The notes: generated by a model from the letters alone, not told the origin. Shown: positions 24,236 to 36,740, numbered from the stretch's first letter. The stretch: DNA of 64,000 bases from Liriodendron chinense (GCA_003013855.2 ML058484.1:6063344-6127343), one strand, 5' to 3'. Made by a program: numbers and translations.

Positions 24236-24889
24236 ATGTGTAACGTCCCGAATTTTCACTAACTTGAAAATTGAAAGTCCTTGGGCATTACCTTCGGTGT
24301 GTCGGTTATAGGGCGTACCCGCACGTGTGTTCACATGTATTGGGGAGTAAAATGAATGTTTTTACAAAAGAAATGATGGAATTAGTTTAGGAGTTGGAAG
24401 ATCACATGGTTCGGAAGAGTTTTCCGACGATTGGGTTGACTCGGGTATGTCGCTATCTGTAGAGACTAAGTAAAGAACCCTGAATTATCAATCCACTCGT
24501 AGATCAACGAGACCATCATGAATATTTTACCGGACCTTGGTGTTTTAGCCTATTTGAGGTATTTCAGATTTTTTGAACGGTTTAGATTTGCAAAAACCAT
24601 CTCTTTTAAAAGGCGCTATGTTTTGGAAATGCCAAAAATTTGCGATTTGTACTTGGAGGGGAAAATCAAAATCTTTATTATTGGGATTTCGATTTTTTAG
24701 TATTTTTTATTGAATCCAAATGGGGGGTACTTCCTTATTTACATAAATAACTTAAAGTAAATGTAAACATAAATTAAACATGACATTTACTTAAATGTTA
24801 TTTTGTAAATAAGGCTGACAAGTAGCCTGGACTGTGTGGGAACTCACTGTGCAAGGAAGAAATCTGAAATTTTCAGATAAAATGGCCAA

Positions 24890-25012
24890 GGGACGACCGG
24901 CCAACCGGTTAGGCGATCGGCCGACCGGTTGTGCTACCTCATTTGAAGGAAAAAAAATGGGTGGACAGCGGGATCCGGTCGATCAGATCTGGGACCGGCC
25001 GACCGATTGTGG
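24890..25012. repeat. Repeated CGGCCGACCGGTT words upstream of the LTR TATA box
   Basis: ACCGGCCAACCGGTT, TCGGCCGACCGGTTGTG and ACCGGCCGACCGATTGTG occur within 120 bases just before the TATA box, as expected for repeated U3 enhancer units. Regulatory function is inferred. Confidence 0.5.
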
Positions 25013-25021
25013 CTGGATGGT

Positions 25022-25029
25022 TATAAAAG
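25022..25029 (+). promoter_or_regulatory. TATA box in the outer LTR
   Basis: TATAAAAG, followed by a long CT-rich leader (CATCTCTCTCTCATTTCTC). This pattern marks the U3/R boundary in many plant LTRs and sets the element's orientation as plus. Confidence 0.6.
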
Positions 25030-28000
25030 GGGGGTTGCAAACCCCATTCGATCCATCTCTCTCTCATTTCTCTCCACCACTCTCTTCTCCCATTTGCTCC
25101 TAAGCCCTCCTAGCTCTCTTCCTCCCTTCTCAAACCTAATTTCTTCCTCAAATCCTCCGCCATGCCCGTGAAAATCTCAGTTTCCGAGCTCTCTCCGGCC
25201 TCCACCTCCATTCTCGCATTTCTTCAGCCAAAATCCGGTGGCTTTGGGTCGGATTTTCCTCCTCATGCTAGGTAAGGTGTTCATCTACCTCTTCTTTTCT
25301 TCTTCCTTCCATTTTCTTCATTTTTGGACCATTAGAGTTAAAAACCCCTATTTGTTTTCGACGAAACCCTAACCCTAGGGTTTCTCTTGCTAGGATTTGG
25401 GATCCTGGTCATCGATTAGGTGTGGCCCACACTTTGTAGAAGCCATAACCAAGCTCGACTCCGTTGGGATTCCGACGGTGCACCGAATTTGGGCCCCGAT
25501 TCGTTGAATCGATTTGGGATTTTTTCAAATCCGAGATACCAAAACCCTAAACCCTAATTAAACACTTAATTAGATTAAACCTTAATTGATTAACACTAGA
25601 TTTATTATTCATTGTAGGTAATTGAGGTATTCCTCAATTTTCAGCGTTCGGACCGTATTTGGATCGCTCCGGTCTCATCCGAATCGAGTAATTTCGATTC
25701 CAAGGTGAAGATCTACTCTCAAGCTTATTCTCGACAAATCTTAATTAATGATTGGTTGAATTTATACGTTAATTGTTGATGTGTGCATAACATGTTAGAT
25801 GAATGCCTATATGGTTGTTTGATTGATAACATGCTCGATGAAATGCTTGAATGATATAAATTTACAATATTGTAATATATCTATGCTTGTGGATGTACGT
25901 GGCGCCCTGTGTCATCCGGGCTATGTCATCGGGGTCCTTTGGATCGGTCGTGCTAGTCGGTCGGGCCAGGTGCTTAGATATGTTTATGATTAGGTATTTA
26001 ATAACCTAAATTACTATTATAGTAAGGTATCCGTTGCTTTGGATTAAGCTCTGAAAACCGTTGATATAGTGTACTACCTGCCACTAGGTTGGCAGTCACG
26101 GACTTATTCGATCGACCAAGCGGGACACGGTAGACCGATAGTGGCCATTGTTGGTTTGTCGTCGTCCACTTGGGTCCATCGAATAAGCTCAATTCAGAGT
26201 TAATCATTTTTGTATTTCATTCTTGAATCACATCCTATGGAATCTAGAATACCATCGTTCCCACTGTGAATAGTCCACTTAAAACCATATTGCGACTCGA
26301 TCCACCAAGTCTCATGAGCCAAGCATGGTGGTATGGGACACCGTGTTTGAGCTGTCGGCCTACGCTAGGGTGGTGCCTCCCCGTAGTGACCAGTGAGCAT
26401 TGACAGGGGTGACCGATTGTTGTTCGAATGACCCTTGTGACAAATGTGATCTTGGCCGATGTTTGCGTGCCTGTGCACCATTCGAACGACCCGGGCGTGC
26501 ATTGGGATAATTCCGAGTGAAACGCCCGCACTTCTGAATAAATTAATCGTATTTGATATTTGGGATATGAGACCTTCCGCTTTGATTTGGTCGTGGCTGA
26601 CGAGTCACGGTCGAACCAGGCTTTTATGGTAGGATAACTCAACTTTGGATCGAGAGGTTACTGGCGATGATTGGTTACGCATCACAGGGAGCCAGATAGT
26701 CCCGGTTAGACTTTACGATACGATGTGGTATTCTGGCTTCACCAATTTGCTGGATGAATTGGACTAATAAATACTTTAATTAATCATGCATACATGATAT
26801 TGCATTTGAGGGGGACTCGTGTAGCCTGGTTGCTTGATGTGGCGCCAGCGCTACCTTGAGCACCTCATGTCATTTCTCTGTGTCATCCGGGCTGTGTACT
26901 CAGTCACGACTTATGATCTGCTAGACAGGTGGAATGTGGATTCTGATACCAGTTGGTCGGGCCAGGGCTTGCCCGGGACATGCATTGTGTGCGGAATCAT
27001 GACATCCATGCATTTAATCAATTAGCCTATGTAACGCCCCAGATTTTCGAGATTTATTTGAAAATTTTTGAAAATTCATTTTTTAATTTATTTTTTTTAA
27101 TTATCGTACAGTACCGTTAATTTGCGAATAGCGGGACATCCGTAGGAGATCTGATAGGGGACCCTTTACAAAAGTTGCTTAGAATGATCCCATAAACATC
27201 GAAGAAAGATCAGATTTCAAAAATCACGCACTTTTCAGATATTACGAAATGCCATTAGTTAAACTTAAGTTAAGATGCCATTTTTAAGTATTATAGTTTC
27301 TGACGATCGCTTCACGCAAAACCCTGGATTTAAGCTTTGGGCACTATTAACCATACACGTTAAATTTCAGCCCGTAAATCATAGTAGAAGTGGTCCAATT
27401 GTCGAATTAACCCCTTAACCGTTGATTTTCATTCCATCGAGTGAGGAAAGTGGATGGTTAGTCGTAGTCGAATATTTGTCTTCATATGAATGATTTGGAT
27501 CGTCTTTATCATGGACCAATAGTGTGATTTAAGTGCCCCACCTTGATAAGCATCTTTCTTATGCGCGAAGTTATCCCGTTTTAGAAATTAACGAGTTACC
27601 AACTCTTTTTAAATCTGAACCTTTCAATTTACCCATTTGGACCACTTATTATACTTATATGACTACGAGTTTACACAAAATTTGGACCCCGATCTATAAT
27701 CCTACACCGTTGAACCACAAAGACAGCACCTTCCTTTTCCGCCAAAAATTGAAATTTCAGATCTAGGCATTTCTCACCATCAATCAACTACTAAATTTTG
27801 TATAATTGTTTGCCTATCATGACTACATATTTTTCCAAAATTTGGGCCCTGATCATCAAGCGTAGACCGTTAATTGAGATTTAGCCCATTTTAGCACCCG
27901 TCGGGCCATTTTCAAGGATCGGCCAATCTAGAATGTGGATCATCAAGAAATTTACGTATTCTGACTCTACTCTTCAAGCTTGATAAGATGAACGGATTGG

Positions 28001-28142
28001 AATTGATTAAAGATCACCCGAATATTGAGATTTGAGAAACCCACCTCAAGAAGTTGTTACATAAGACCTCGCGTGCACATCCCTCTTCATATTTCTACTA
28101 CGCACCTCCAAATCCTTCTCCTAACCCTAGCCTCTATGCCCT

Positions 28143-28146
<4 letters not shown>

Positions 28147-28191
<45 letters not shown>
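28147..28191. repeat. (GA)n microsatellite
   Basis: Uninterrupted GA dinucleotides inside the inner solo LTR. Confidence 0.95.
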
Positions 28192-28195
<4 letters not shown>

Positions 28196-29374
28196 TTTCT
28201 CATATTTTTCTAGCGGCTAGGATCTTCTACAACCCTCTTCTTCTAAGTCCATCCTAAGGTGAGGATTTTCCTTCAAGCCTTTCATTAATAATATTATGAT
28301 TATCATAAGTTTCTTTTGTGGCATGTGAAGTTATTTTGTTTTGAATTGCTGATCTATATAACATGAAGTTTAATGTAGGATTTGTAATGAATATCATTAT
28401 ATAATGATGTGATTCCTTGTTTAGATTTTTTTTTTACTAAGAAACATGTGTATTTGTGTTATTTATCTTTGTGAAATCTATGCCCTTATTTCCTTAATCT
28501 GTGTTTTACAAGTAACATTGGTTTTCATATTGTGATATGAAATATGTGTATAAGATCATCATATGGACATCCCATTATTGTATACTCTTTGTCCCTAAGT
28601 TGGTAAAATTATTCGATGTAGAGAGATGGAACCCATGAGAGGTGTCCATGATGGAAGAATATATCTTGACTTAACTGAGAGAATGAAGTGATTGCTTGTT
28701 AATGGATCCTTACATGTACATGATGCTTGATTCGATCCATTTACATTACGTGGGTATTTTAATGAATTTGATCATGATGTACAACATTGGCTTTTTGGGA
28801 CATGATGAAATCATAAAACGGGACAATGAGTGGACACTAATGGTATACAAATTCTCATGAGCCGGGGTTGGTGCTATGGACACTAATCCCGTGCTGTCGG
28901 CCTATGCTGGGTTGCTTGCGACTCCCCATAGTGACCATTGAGTTTTATTTAAATCGGTTGTATGCGAAAACACTTAAATAAAGGTGAAACTAAAGTCATG
29001 CATTCACTTGGCTCCATGTGGGTGTACGAAATTGAGAATAGGCTAGAGCGTCCTACTTCTCCCGTACATTGTCACGTGTAAATTTGGGCTATGAGCGTCC
29101 CATTTCTCACGTGGTCGGGCAAAACTATGGGCTTGTGCGTCCCAGGAACCTCTGGTGACTAGTGGCTAGCATGAAGTCGTAACAGGGAGTCTCCCACTTC
29201 ATGTATTGTGATTCTAGCCAGGGTGCCTTAGCCAGAGCATGCATTCCATGCATCGCATTAACAAAGATTTTTAGTTGGTTGTTTTGATTTGATTAAATGA
29301 TAATATACTGCTTGCGTTTACTCTGTACCGTTATTATTATTCTTGATTGTCTTGGAGGAAATATTCCCCACTAT

Positions 29375-29393
29375 GATAGCGTTTAACGCTATC
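29375..29393 (+). other. Stem-loop near the 3' end of the inner LTR
   Basis: GATAGCGTTTAACGCTATC is a perfect 9-base-pair inverted repeat around a single T, preceded by CCCCACTATG. The outer LTR has an equivalent at 29946-29959. Confidence 0.75.
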
Positions 29394-29945
29394 CCAAACA
29401 CAATTTAGGTGATGCAGGTGAAGATCCAGGTATTGAACCCGATTTTTAAGAAAAGAGTTCGATGGTTCGTACGATCACATGGCGGATGACGATGTTAGAT
29501 AAACATAATTGATGTTATCATTTATTAAATATTTCTTTTGAATAGTTGATACATTTGTGGAATTGTAATAAGTCTTCAAGAGAAGACATGGTTTTGTATT
29601 TTAATTAATCAATATGGATATTGGTTGGTTCCCTTATTTAAACATAGATGATGACGTAGTAAGTTTGATAGAATAAGATGATAATTGTTTCCGTCATTGT
29701 GCTTGAATGCTATATTTTATTATTTGACAAATTAGTTATTCTATAAATTACTTGGGAATTCGGCCGTCGTATTATACACGAGAGTCGAAAATCTCAGGTC
29801 GTTACAGCCTAGGATGATGTATGTATGTGGACATTACCTAAACTTGATTGATTTGACAACACGCTTAAGAATAATATACTTATATAAACCTGTTTATAAT
29901 TGAAATATCCCGAGTCTAACCTTGGGGTTATTTCCTCACTATGTT

Positions 29946-29959
29946 GGCGTTTTGACGCC
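29946..29959 (+). other. Stem-loop near the 3' end of the outer LTR
   Basis: GGCGTTTTGACGCC, preceded by CCTCACTATGTT. The stem bases differ from those of the inner LTR, but pairing is preserved. Confidence 0.75.
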
Positions 29960-30449
29960 TTCTATTTGACATATGCAGATGTCTCAAGAATAGGACCAGT
30001 TGGTGGCGCACATGGGCGCCTTAGTAGTCTTCTAGCTTCGTCCCTCTTGGTAGTTGTATTTTTCCTTCCTATTACATCTATTGTGATTCGTATAATTCTC
30101 ATATGGGCTTACACTGCGATTGAATTGTTCATGTAGGGTGTTAGCCCTATATTTTTAGATTTAGTTACCTCCGCTTTGCTTATGATCCGCTAATTGAAAT
30201 GCGTTACTCTGATTATTTGTGAATGGAATGAATATAAATCTGATTGAGGACACACGTGGGTGCATTTTCCACGTGTGGCACTCCTAAAATAGCATTTTAT
30301 TTAGTTAACACTCGGGAACTCGGGAACTCGGGATCAGAGTCTCCGTACTTGGGTGCCGAAATTTCGGGTTGTTACAATATGCCACGTGTATATGGATGAG
30401 ATGCGTGTCGCATCATATTCAAACAAATAATTAAGAAGAAAGTAGTCTG

Positions 30450-31340
30450 TGTTATCGCTCAAAATTGAGTAACAGATGTTGATTAAGGACCAACTTTAGA
30501 TCTTCGTCGCTTGATGAGGTTGGTGAGATGAACTGTATCGATTGTAGGACTTGAGATCACAAAGAGAAGATCGTGAGGGGGTATTGGTCGTGCTGGTGGA
30601 GGACTCTCTGATGCTTAAGTCAGTAAGCGTGATTGAGCATAAGAGCTCTAAAGTATATTGTGTATTGTGTGTGATTACGTACCTAGAGGTGATGTGGATG
30701 TGTCTTTTCATAAGTGATGATCCACAGTTGATGGCAGTGGATGGCAGTGGATCGTTAGATCCTGTTTAGGAAATTTATCTGTATTAGAGACCGTCTAGAA
30801 TACATTTTCGGATTGGGAGCGATTGTGTCTTTGTATCAGAGACTGGCATGATTGTTATCTTTGTATAGCGGTGCGTAATGTGCTCAGATCCGAGAGTGTT
30901 TGGTTCGGTCAGCACTTGGCATCCTTGGATGAGTCATCAGCAGTACAATAGATATTAATGACTTAGGATGAGCCCGAGGGATCAGTCATATGTTCATCAC
31001 CTGAGGCCGAAGCTTCGGTGATCCCACTGAGTTCTCGGTCTTGTTGAGGCCGAGGCCTTAGGGCCATGTCTGTTATCCGAGGCTGAAGCCAAGTCTTCAG
31101 GACTTTGTAAATTACTTGAGGCCGATGCCAAGGCCTCAAGATTGTATTCGTTATTTGAAGCCAAACCTGATGCCTCAGAACTACATCCATGACTCCATGT
31201 TGAATATGAGGACTTCTTCGCTTTGACAAGCTTATGCCCTTCTATAACACAAGTGATGACCTGGCCTTAGTGGACCATATATCGACAGTTGTATATCTTT
31301 TGTACCATGATCGGGGCCATGATCGGATTTACCCATAACA
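30450..31340 (-). repeat. 3' LTR of the gag-only element
   Basis: 891 bases, TGTTATCGCTC... to ...ACCCATAACA on the plus strand, similar to 34155-35037 throughout with small indels. Confidence 0.9.
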
Positions 31341-31354
31341 GTAGCCCCCCAAGT
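31341..31354 (-). other. Polypurine tract
   Basis: On the minus strand ACTTGGGGGGCTAC lies directly before the 3' LTR, the position where plus-strand DNA synthesis is primed. Confidence 0.7.
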
Positions 31355-31479
31355 TTATTGGTCAGAGAATCTAAACATGAAACTTAAAATGTGTTCATTC
31401 GAAAAGAGCTTTCTTATGCTTGAATTTTGTCTCACCCGTTTAATATGCAAGAATCTTATCCGTAATTAGCAAACTTTAA

Positions 31480-32110
31480 GTTAGCTAACGGTTGACTCAT
31501 TGAGCTTCTGAATATATTTGTTCATTAGGATGTTCGCCAATCTATTTGAGCAGACTGCGCTCAGTCGGAGAGTATCATATGTGGCATGTTCTTGGTTGGG
31601 GAACGTCTTGCATTCTTCCCTGAGGCCTCGTATCCTCCGGGGATAAGGGCGTTGGATTCGAACATACTTGTCCAGCAAGCAGTTCGCCGGTCCGTTTAAG
31701 CAGACTGTGCTTAGTCGGAGGGCACCATAGGTGGCATCTCCCATCCCTTGGGTAAATTGATTTGCCGACTAAGTCTTTCGAAGCTTTGTCTCTTTTTTGG
31801 GAATAAAGTACTCAGCTGAGGAATGTCATATGTGGCATGTTCTCGGTTGGGGAACGTCTTGCATTCTTCCCTGAGGCCTCGTATCCTCCGGGGATAAGGG
31901 CATTGGATTCAAACATACTCGTCCAGCAAGCAGTTCGCCAGTCCGTTTAAGCAGACTGTGCTTAGTCGGAGGGCACCATAGGTGGCATCTCCCATCCCTT
32001 GAGTAAATTGATTTGCCGACTAAGTCTTTCGGAGCTTTGTCTCTTTTTTGGAACAAAGTATTCAGCTGAAGAATGTCTTGCATTCCTTCTTAAGGCATCG
32101 TATCACTAGG
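31480..32110. repeat. Tandem repeat inside the gag-only element, period about 250
   Basis: CATATGTGGCATGTTC occurs at about 31577 and 31827, each followed by GGGGAACGTCTTGCATTC, CTCGTATCCTCCGGGG and GCAGACTGTGCTTAGTCGG. A third, partial unit extends to about 32110. Confidence 0.8.
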
Positions 32111-32523
32111 GGATAAGGGCAGCTGAGCAGTATACTGGAAAACACATCTGAAGGGAAGTGTTATAGAAACTTTGTTTATTTGGAGTAAGAGCACCTTATT
32201 ACAGTCTCAGTGGTCTAACAGCTTGTTGTCAGTCTTAGTCATCTAGCGGCAGAAACTTTGTCAATCTGGCATGAGAGCGCCTTATTACAGTCTCAGCCAT
32301 CTAGCAGCTTGCTGTCTTGGGGTTCCAGTCTAGGCTGTTTATCGAATCTTTCTGACAAATATACTAGTTGGGGATTGAATTGGGCCTTCTTTACATGTCG
32401 TGAATCTCCATCTCCAGCCGGCCCTCTGAAGATGGTTTTGATTTTCCCAACAGGCTCGGATCTTGTGTCCGACGATCGGTCTTGGCAACGAGGAAATCAA
32501 TCACGTCTTTTGGGGGAGCGGTC

Positions 32524-34068
32524 TTACTGCGCCATGTAACCACGAAGATGACCCTTCCCGATGAGAGTCTCGATCTCATCCTTGAGGGCGGTGCAGTTCT
32601 TAATATTATGACCATGATCTCGATGAAATCGGCAATATTTTCTTTTCATTCTTGTCAGGATCAGTTCTCATCCTAAGTGGCCACTTCGTGTATATCTACT
32701 CTCGGACATGCATGAACACTTTCTTTTGTGTGGTGTTCAAAGGAGGACATTTTGAATATTGGCCCTCAGGGGGACCCCTCCTTGGGGATCGGCCTCGCTA
32801 ATCCTCCCTTCTCTTCTTCTTGTCTGAGGACGAGGACTCCTCAAGTTTCTTTTTCTTATCGTTGGTCTCGGCCTCGGCTTCACACCTTGCCCTTGCTACT
32901 TCCGAGGCATTGATGTACTTCTGGGCCTTAGCTTATAATTTTGCCATCGTCTTTGGGGTGGATTTATCGAGGGCGAAGCGAAATTCTTTATCTCTGACTC
33001 CGCTGAGGAGCGTAATTAGGTCGACATCATCGGTATAGCCCTCCGTCTACACAGATTCGGAGGTGAAGTGGACCATGGAATCCTTTGAGGACTCGTCTAG
33101 CTTCTGCTTGATCATCGCCAGGTGAGCCGTTGACTTCTTCAATTTCCTACTTCCCATGAACTGTGACAGAAATAGAGTGCACAGTTGGAAGAAGGAACTA
33201 ATCGATAGGAGCTTCAGCTTTTGGAACCACGTCCGAGCCTCATTCTTGAGAGTTATCGAGAATGCCCGATACATGATTTCAGAGCTCTCTCCCTCATGCT
33301 CCATGATGGACTTATAGGTCTTGATATGCTCCATGGGGTCTCCGGCCCTGTGTAATGTGTCATGATAGGCATGCAAAACTTCTTAGTCTGTGGTGCCTCC
33401 ATGATTTTCTTGGTGAACCATGGCGCCATCTGCGCTACCATTGCTTGTAGTGCTGCAGGCAGATTGGAGCGATACTGATGCTCCATGTTTGTAAACTTAT
33501 CTTCAAGCTCTTTTAGGTTTTTTTCCCATGCCATTGTGTGATCAGCCCTGGAAACTTCGGCGGCCTCATCTTGATGCTGGCGTCTAACATCTAGTGTGTG
33601 ACATAAATCTCCTGCAGGGAGGTTACTCCCTGCTAGTTGGTGGGAGCTTGGATGGGAGGTCCGACTCAACTTGCAGCTAGCTAATTTGCCGTTGTATTAT
33701 TTTTATTGTTGCTGCTCCCGTCATGGAGGAGAATGAATGGAACATACTGGAACGTTAGGTGGCAGAGGAGCAGTAGGGGGGTGAAATTGCTCCCATTGTC
33801 TTGCCATCTAGGTAAATTGTGCTTGCATTGCGAGAAGCCCGTGTTCAATGACGTCGAGTCTAGCATCGTTGCTGGTTGGAACTGGTGGTTACAGCTATAG
33901 TTGCAGTGGTGGTTGTGGCAGAACCTACGCCAACGGTTGTGGAGGAGCTTGCTCCCCTTGAGTGGGTAATTCATCCTCCAATGGGTTATGTGAACCCAAC
34001 AGGGCCGATATCCGGGTAACGGTGGATCCGCCGGCCACCCCGCCTGTACGATTTCTCTTGGGAGGCAT
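32524..34068 (-). pseudogene. gag polyprotein, frameshifted
   Basis: Translation probably began at 34068 with MPPKRNRTGG. A central segment (about 33080-33330) carries the Ty3/gypsy gag pattern AFSITLKNEARTWF, FMGSRKLKKSTAHL and IKQKLDESSKD. Near the end (about 32593-32634) lies CRFHRDHGHNIKNC, a C-x2-H-x4-H-x4-C knuckle-like motif common in this group, and the frame stops at about 32524 after HLRGYMAQ. These parts are in different frames, so the gene is broken. Gag packages the element's RNA into particles. Confidence 0.85.
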
Positions 34069-34132
34069 CGTAGAAGAGAGTTGATGAAGTAATCTAAGCG
34101 ACGACGTAAGAAGGAGCGAGAATGATCTAGTC

Positions 34133-34153
34133 GTTCTCATAGACGACGCCAAT
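34133..34153 (-). other. Primer-binding-site-like sequence
   Basis: On the minus strand TTGGCGTCGTCTATGAGAAC follows the 5' LTR, resembling the TTGGCGCCGTCTGTGGGAA type found at this position in many plant gypsy elements. The tRNA is not assigned. Confidence 0.55.
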
Positions 34154-34154
34154 A

Positions 34155-35037
34155 TGTTAACGCCCAAAATTGGATAACAGATGTTGATTAAGGACCAACT
34201 TTAGATCTTCGTCGCTCGATGAGGTTGGTGGAGATGAACGATGCCAATGCAGGACTTGAGATCACAAAGAAAAGATCGTGAGGGGGTGTCGGTCGTGCTG
34301 TTAAGAAGTATGATTCAGTGTAAGAACTTTGGAGTATATTGTGTAATACGTATGATTACATACCTGGAGGTGATGCGGAGGTGTTCTTTTATAAGTGATG
34401 ATCCATAGTTGATGGCGGTGGATCAGTAGATCCTGTTTAGAAAACGGCTTTGTATTAAAGACCGTTTAAGATACATTTTCAGATTGGGAGAGATTGTGTT
34501 TATCACGTCCGGATCCCGCGTCTTCCGGTGTGATCGTTATCTCCGTATAACGGTGCGTAATGTGCTTAGATTCGAGGATGTCTGGTGCGATCAGCACTTG
34601 GTTTCATTGGATGAGTTGTCAATAGTACAACATATATCAATGACTGAGGAATGACTGAGGTTGAGCCCGAGAGCTCAGTCATATGTTCGTCGCATGAGGT
34701 TGAAGCTTAGGCAATCCCGTTGAGGTCTCAATCTTGCTAAGGCCAAGGCTTTCAAGTCATGTCCGTTATCCAAAGCTGAAGCCAAGTCCTCAGGACTTTG
34801 TAAATTAATTAAGGTCGATGTCAAGGCCTTGGGACTGTATCCATTATTTAAGGTCGAACCTGAGGCCTTAAAATTATATCCATGGCTCCATGTTGAATAT
34901 GAGAACTTCTTTGCTTTGACAACCTTGGACCCTTCAATCTATAACATATGTGATGGCTTGTCCTTAGTGAATCATATATTGACAATTACACATCTTCTGG
35001 ACCAATGCCGGGGCCATGATCGGATTTACCCATAATA
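34155..35037 (-). repeat. 5' LTR of the gag-only element
   Basis: 883 bases. The terminal CA has become TA on the plus strand (CCCATAATA instead of CCCATAACA), so one end of the 5' LTR is mutated. Confidence 0.9.
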
Positions 35038-35042
35038 GTCCG

Positions 35043-36740
35043 CTGTTCATGCTCAAATAGAACAATCAGACGGGTAGATCGTTCAATCGTCGTGATTTTG
35101 GGGTATGCTTCATCAACAACGAGCCCATCATTTTTATTTCTTGGATTTGCATATGACAAGTGGTGGATGAGACGCCACAGCTTTGTTGTGCATACAACGC
35201 ACAATGATACATTGTAGGTGGAAGGGGTTGAACGGTTGGTGACTTTTCTTGGTGAATGTAGGTCATTGGTCTTTCCTATTTTCTATCATCCTACTCTAGG
35301 CTACATTGAAGTGCTGGGCGCTGTAGATTTGGACAGCTAGAATGGTCTAAATGGATAGTCTATAAATTAATAACGAGGATTGCAATATGAAATATCACCT
35401 ATGCATTAATAATGAGGATTGCAATATGAAATTTTAAATACATATACATGGGGGAGATATTTCCAAATGATGTCGTGATGTTGTTAAGAGAGGATGCTTG
35501 ATTCGCAGCTTATATTCTTAAGAAAACTTCTTAATAGGAGCTAGAGAAATTTAACCATTATGCTTCTACAGGAGTCTCCATATAATAGGTTTTTATGTTC
35601 ATTTGAATAATTGTGCATCTAGGACCATAGTTTAAGTGTTCTACCCTAACTGTATTTGCATCGATCACAACAATAGTGGAGCTCATTGGATTGCTCAATT
35701 TGAATAATTCAATAGTTAGATCAAAACCAATGATCATACGTGGCTCGTCCAATATTAATCTTCCATCATGGGTTGGATTGAGGTCTGTTAGCCCCCGGTA
35801 TAATTGGATGTAATCGAACATAGGCCATTATTAGAAGAAAGCTAGATCTAGCAAAGGCCGTACTCAATCCATGTGGTCTGGTTTGGATTGAGGTCGGTCA
35901 CACCTCACATAACAGAATGTGATTGGATGACAGAAAAGGCGGACCAAAATGTTTCCTTTCGTTTTATTTTTTTTACAGCAGCCCACTATGTAATCACATT
36001 CAGACATGTGAAGTAGATAGAGCTTGCTGACTGACCATCCCATCCAAGTTGCAGTACGCTACCATTCATTTTCAAAATGGTGGTGAGTCATTATCATCCA
36101 TACATGCGCAGACATGTACAGCCATCCCAACCATCCAAAAATGTGAATCACATCGATGGAAGCCATCCTTGGTCGGTTTAAATTACGATTATCCATATTC
36201 AATGGACAAAATCGGATGGTTTCTATCATCTGTTCACTGTGTTCTGTCACAATCCATTAATCTAGACCACGGTTTGGATGGTCTGGATTGCATGTAGAAC
36301 TATTCAATGTGTACGGTGGATGATCCACCATCACTTTAAGTGGGGATATCTCTAATTTTATGATTCCAAAGTCAAGAAATTGCCAAAATTTCAAACTCGA
36401 CGACGGCCGGCTGGACAACCTCTGCCATACGCCAAGACCCTCCAACGAAAAATTCGGCTTCTAGAATCCATGAATGCATATACCTGTGATAGTTCACCAC
36501 AATTTTGAAAATGATGATACATTTGTTTTGCAAACTGTGCCCCAAGCAATCAGTGGATCAATCTGATTTTTGGGCTAGGGGCATCAATATGGTAGTCACA
36601 TTCTGATGGATGGATTGGGTCCGGCCCTATCTTGCCATGCTGGCAAGCATGGCCTGTACCTGAGCTTTATAGATCCAGCTTGTGGGCTTCGCAAAGGTCT
36701 GGTTAAGCTGCCCAGTTTGCTTGAGTAATTGTAGGTTTAC
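35043..36740. other. Intergenic, no gene seen
   Basis: 35060-35155 is a diverged copy of 24120-24235, which lies on the other side of the transposon nest. Beyond that I see no gene, MITE or obvious repeat. Confidence 0.5.

Larger units (their letters stand above)
27030..29806 (+). mobile_element. Nested solo LTR (inner)
   Basis: It begins TGTAACGCCCCAGATTTT and ends AAAATCTCAGGTCGTTACA, with a perfect 5-base duplication GCCTA at 27025-27029 and 29807-29811. It is 2777 bases with no protein-coding region. It contains a (GA)n tract at about 28147-28191. It shares with the host LTR a GCTGTCGGCCTAYGCT block (28891 against 26352) and a conserved stem-loop near the 3' end, so the two are distant relatives in the same orientation. 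Confidence 0.88.
24239..30376. mobile_element. Long solo LTR (outer), interrupted by a second solo LTR
   Basis: It begins TGTAACGTCCCGAATTTT and ends AAATTTCGGGTTGTTACA, with a perfect 5-base duplication ATATG at 24234-24238 and 30377-30381. TG...CA ends, short inverted termini, a 5-base duplication and no gag, protease, RT, RNase H or integrase frame fit a solo LTR. Without the nested element it is about 3.36 kb, long but within the range of some Ty3/gypsy lineages. A TATA box with a pyrimidine-rich leader lies at 25022. I found no second copy of the terminus inside it, so it is not a full element. Confidence 0.85.
30450..35037 (-). mobile_element. Non-autonomous Ty3/gypsy-like retrotransposon keeping only gag (TR-GAG type)
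   Basis: Two long terminal repeats (30450-31340 and 34155-35037) flank a 2.8 kb interior. Target duplication is GTCTG (30445-30449) and GTCCG (35038-35042), 4 of 5. Orientation is minus: a gag region, a primer-binding-like sequence just inside the right LTR and a polypurine tract just inside the left one. There is no protease, reverse transcriptase, RNase H or integrase, so mobilisation would need a helper element. Confidence 0.9.
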
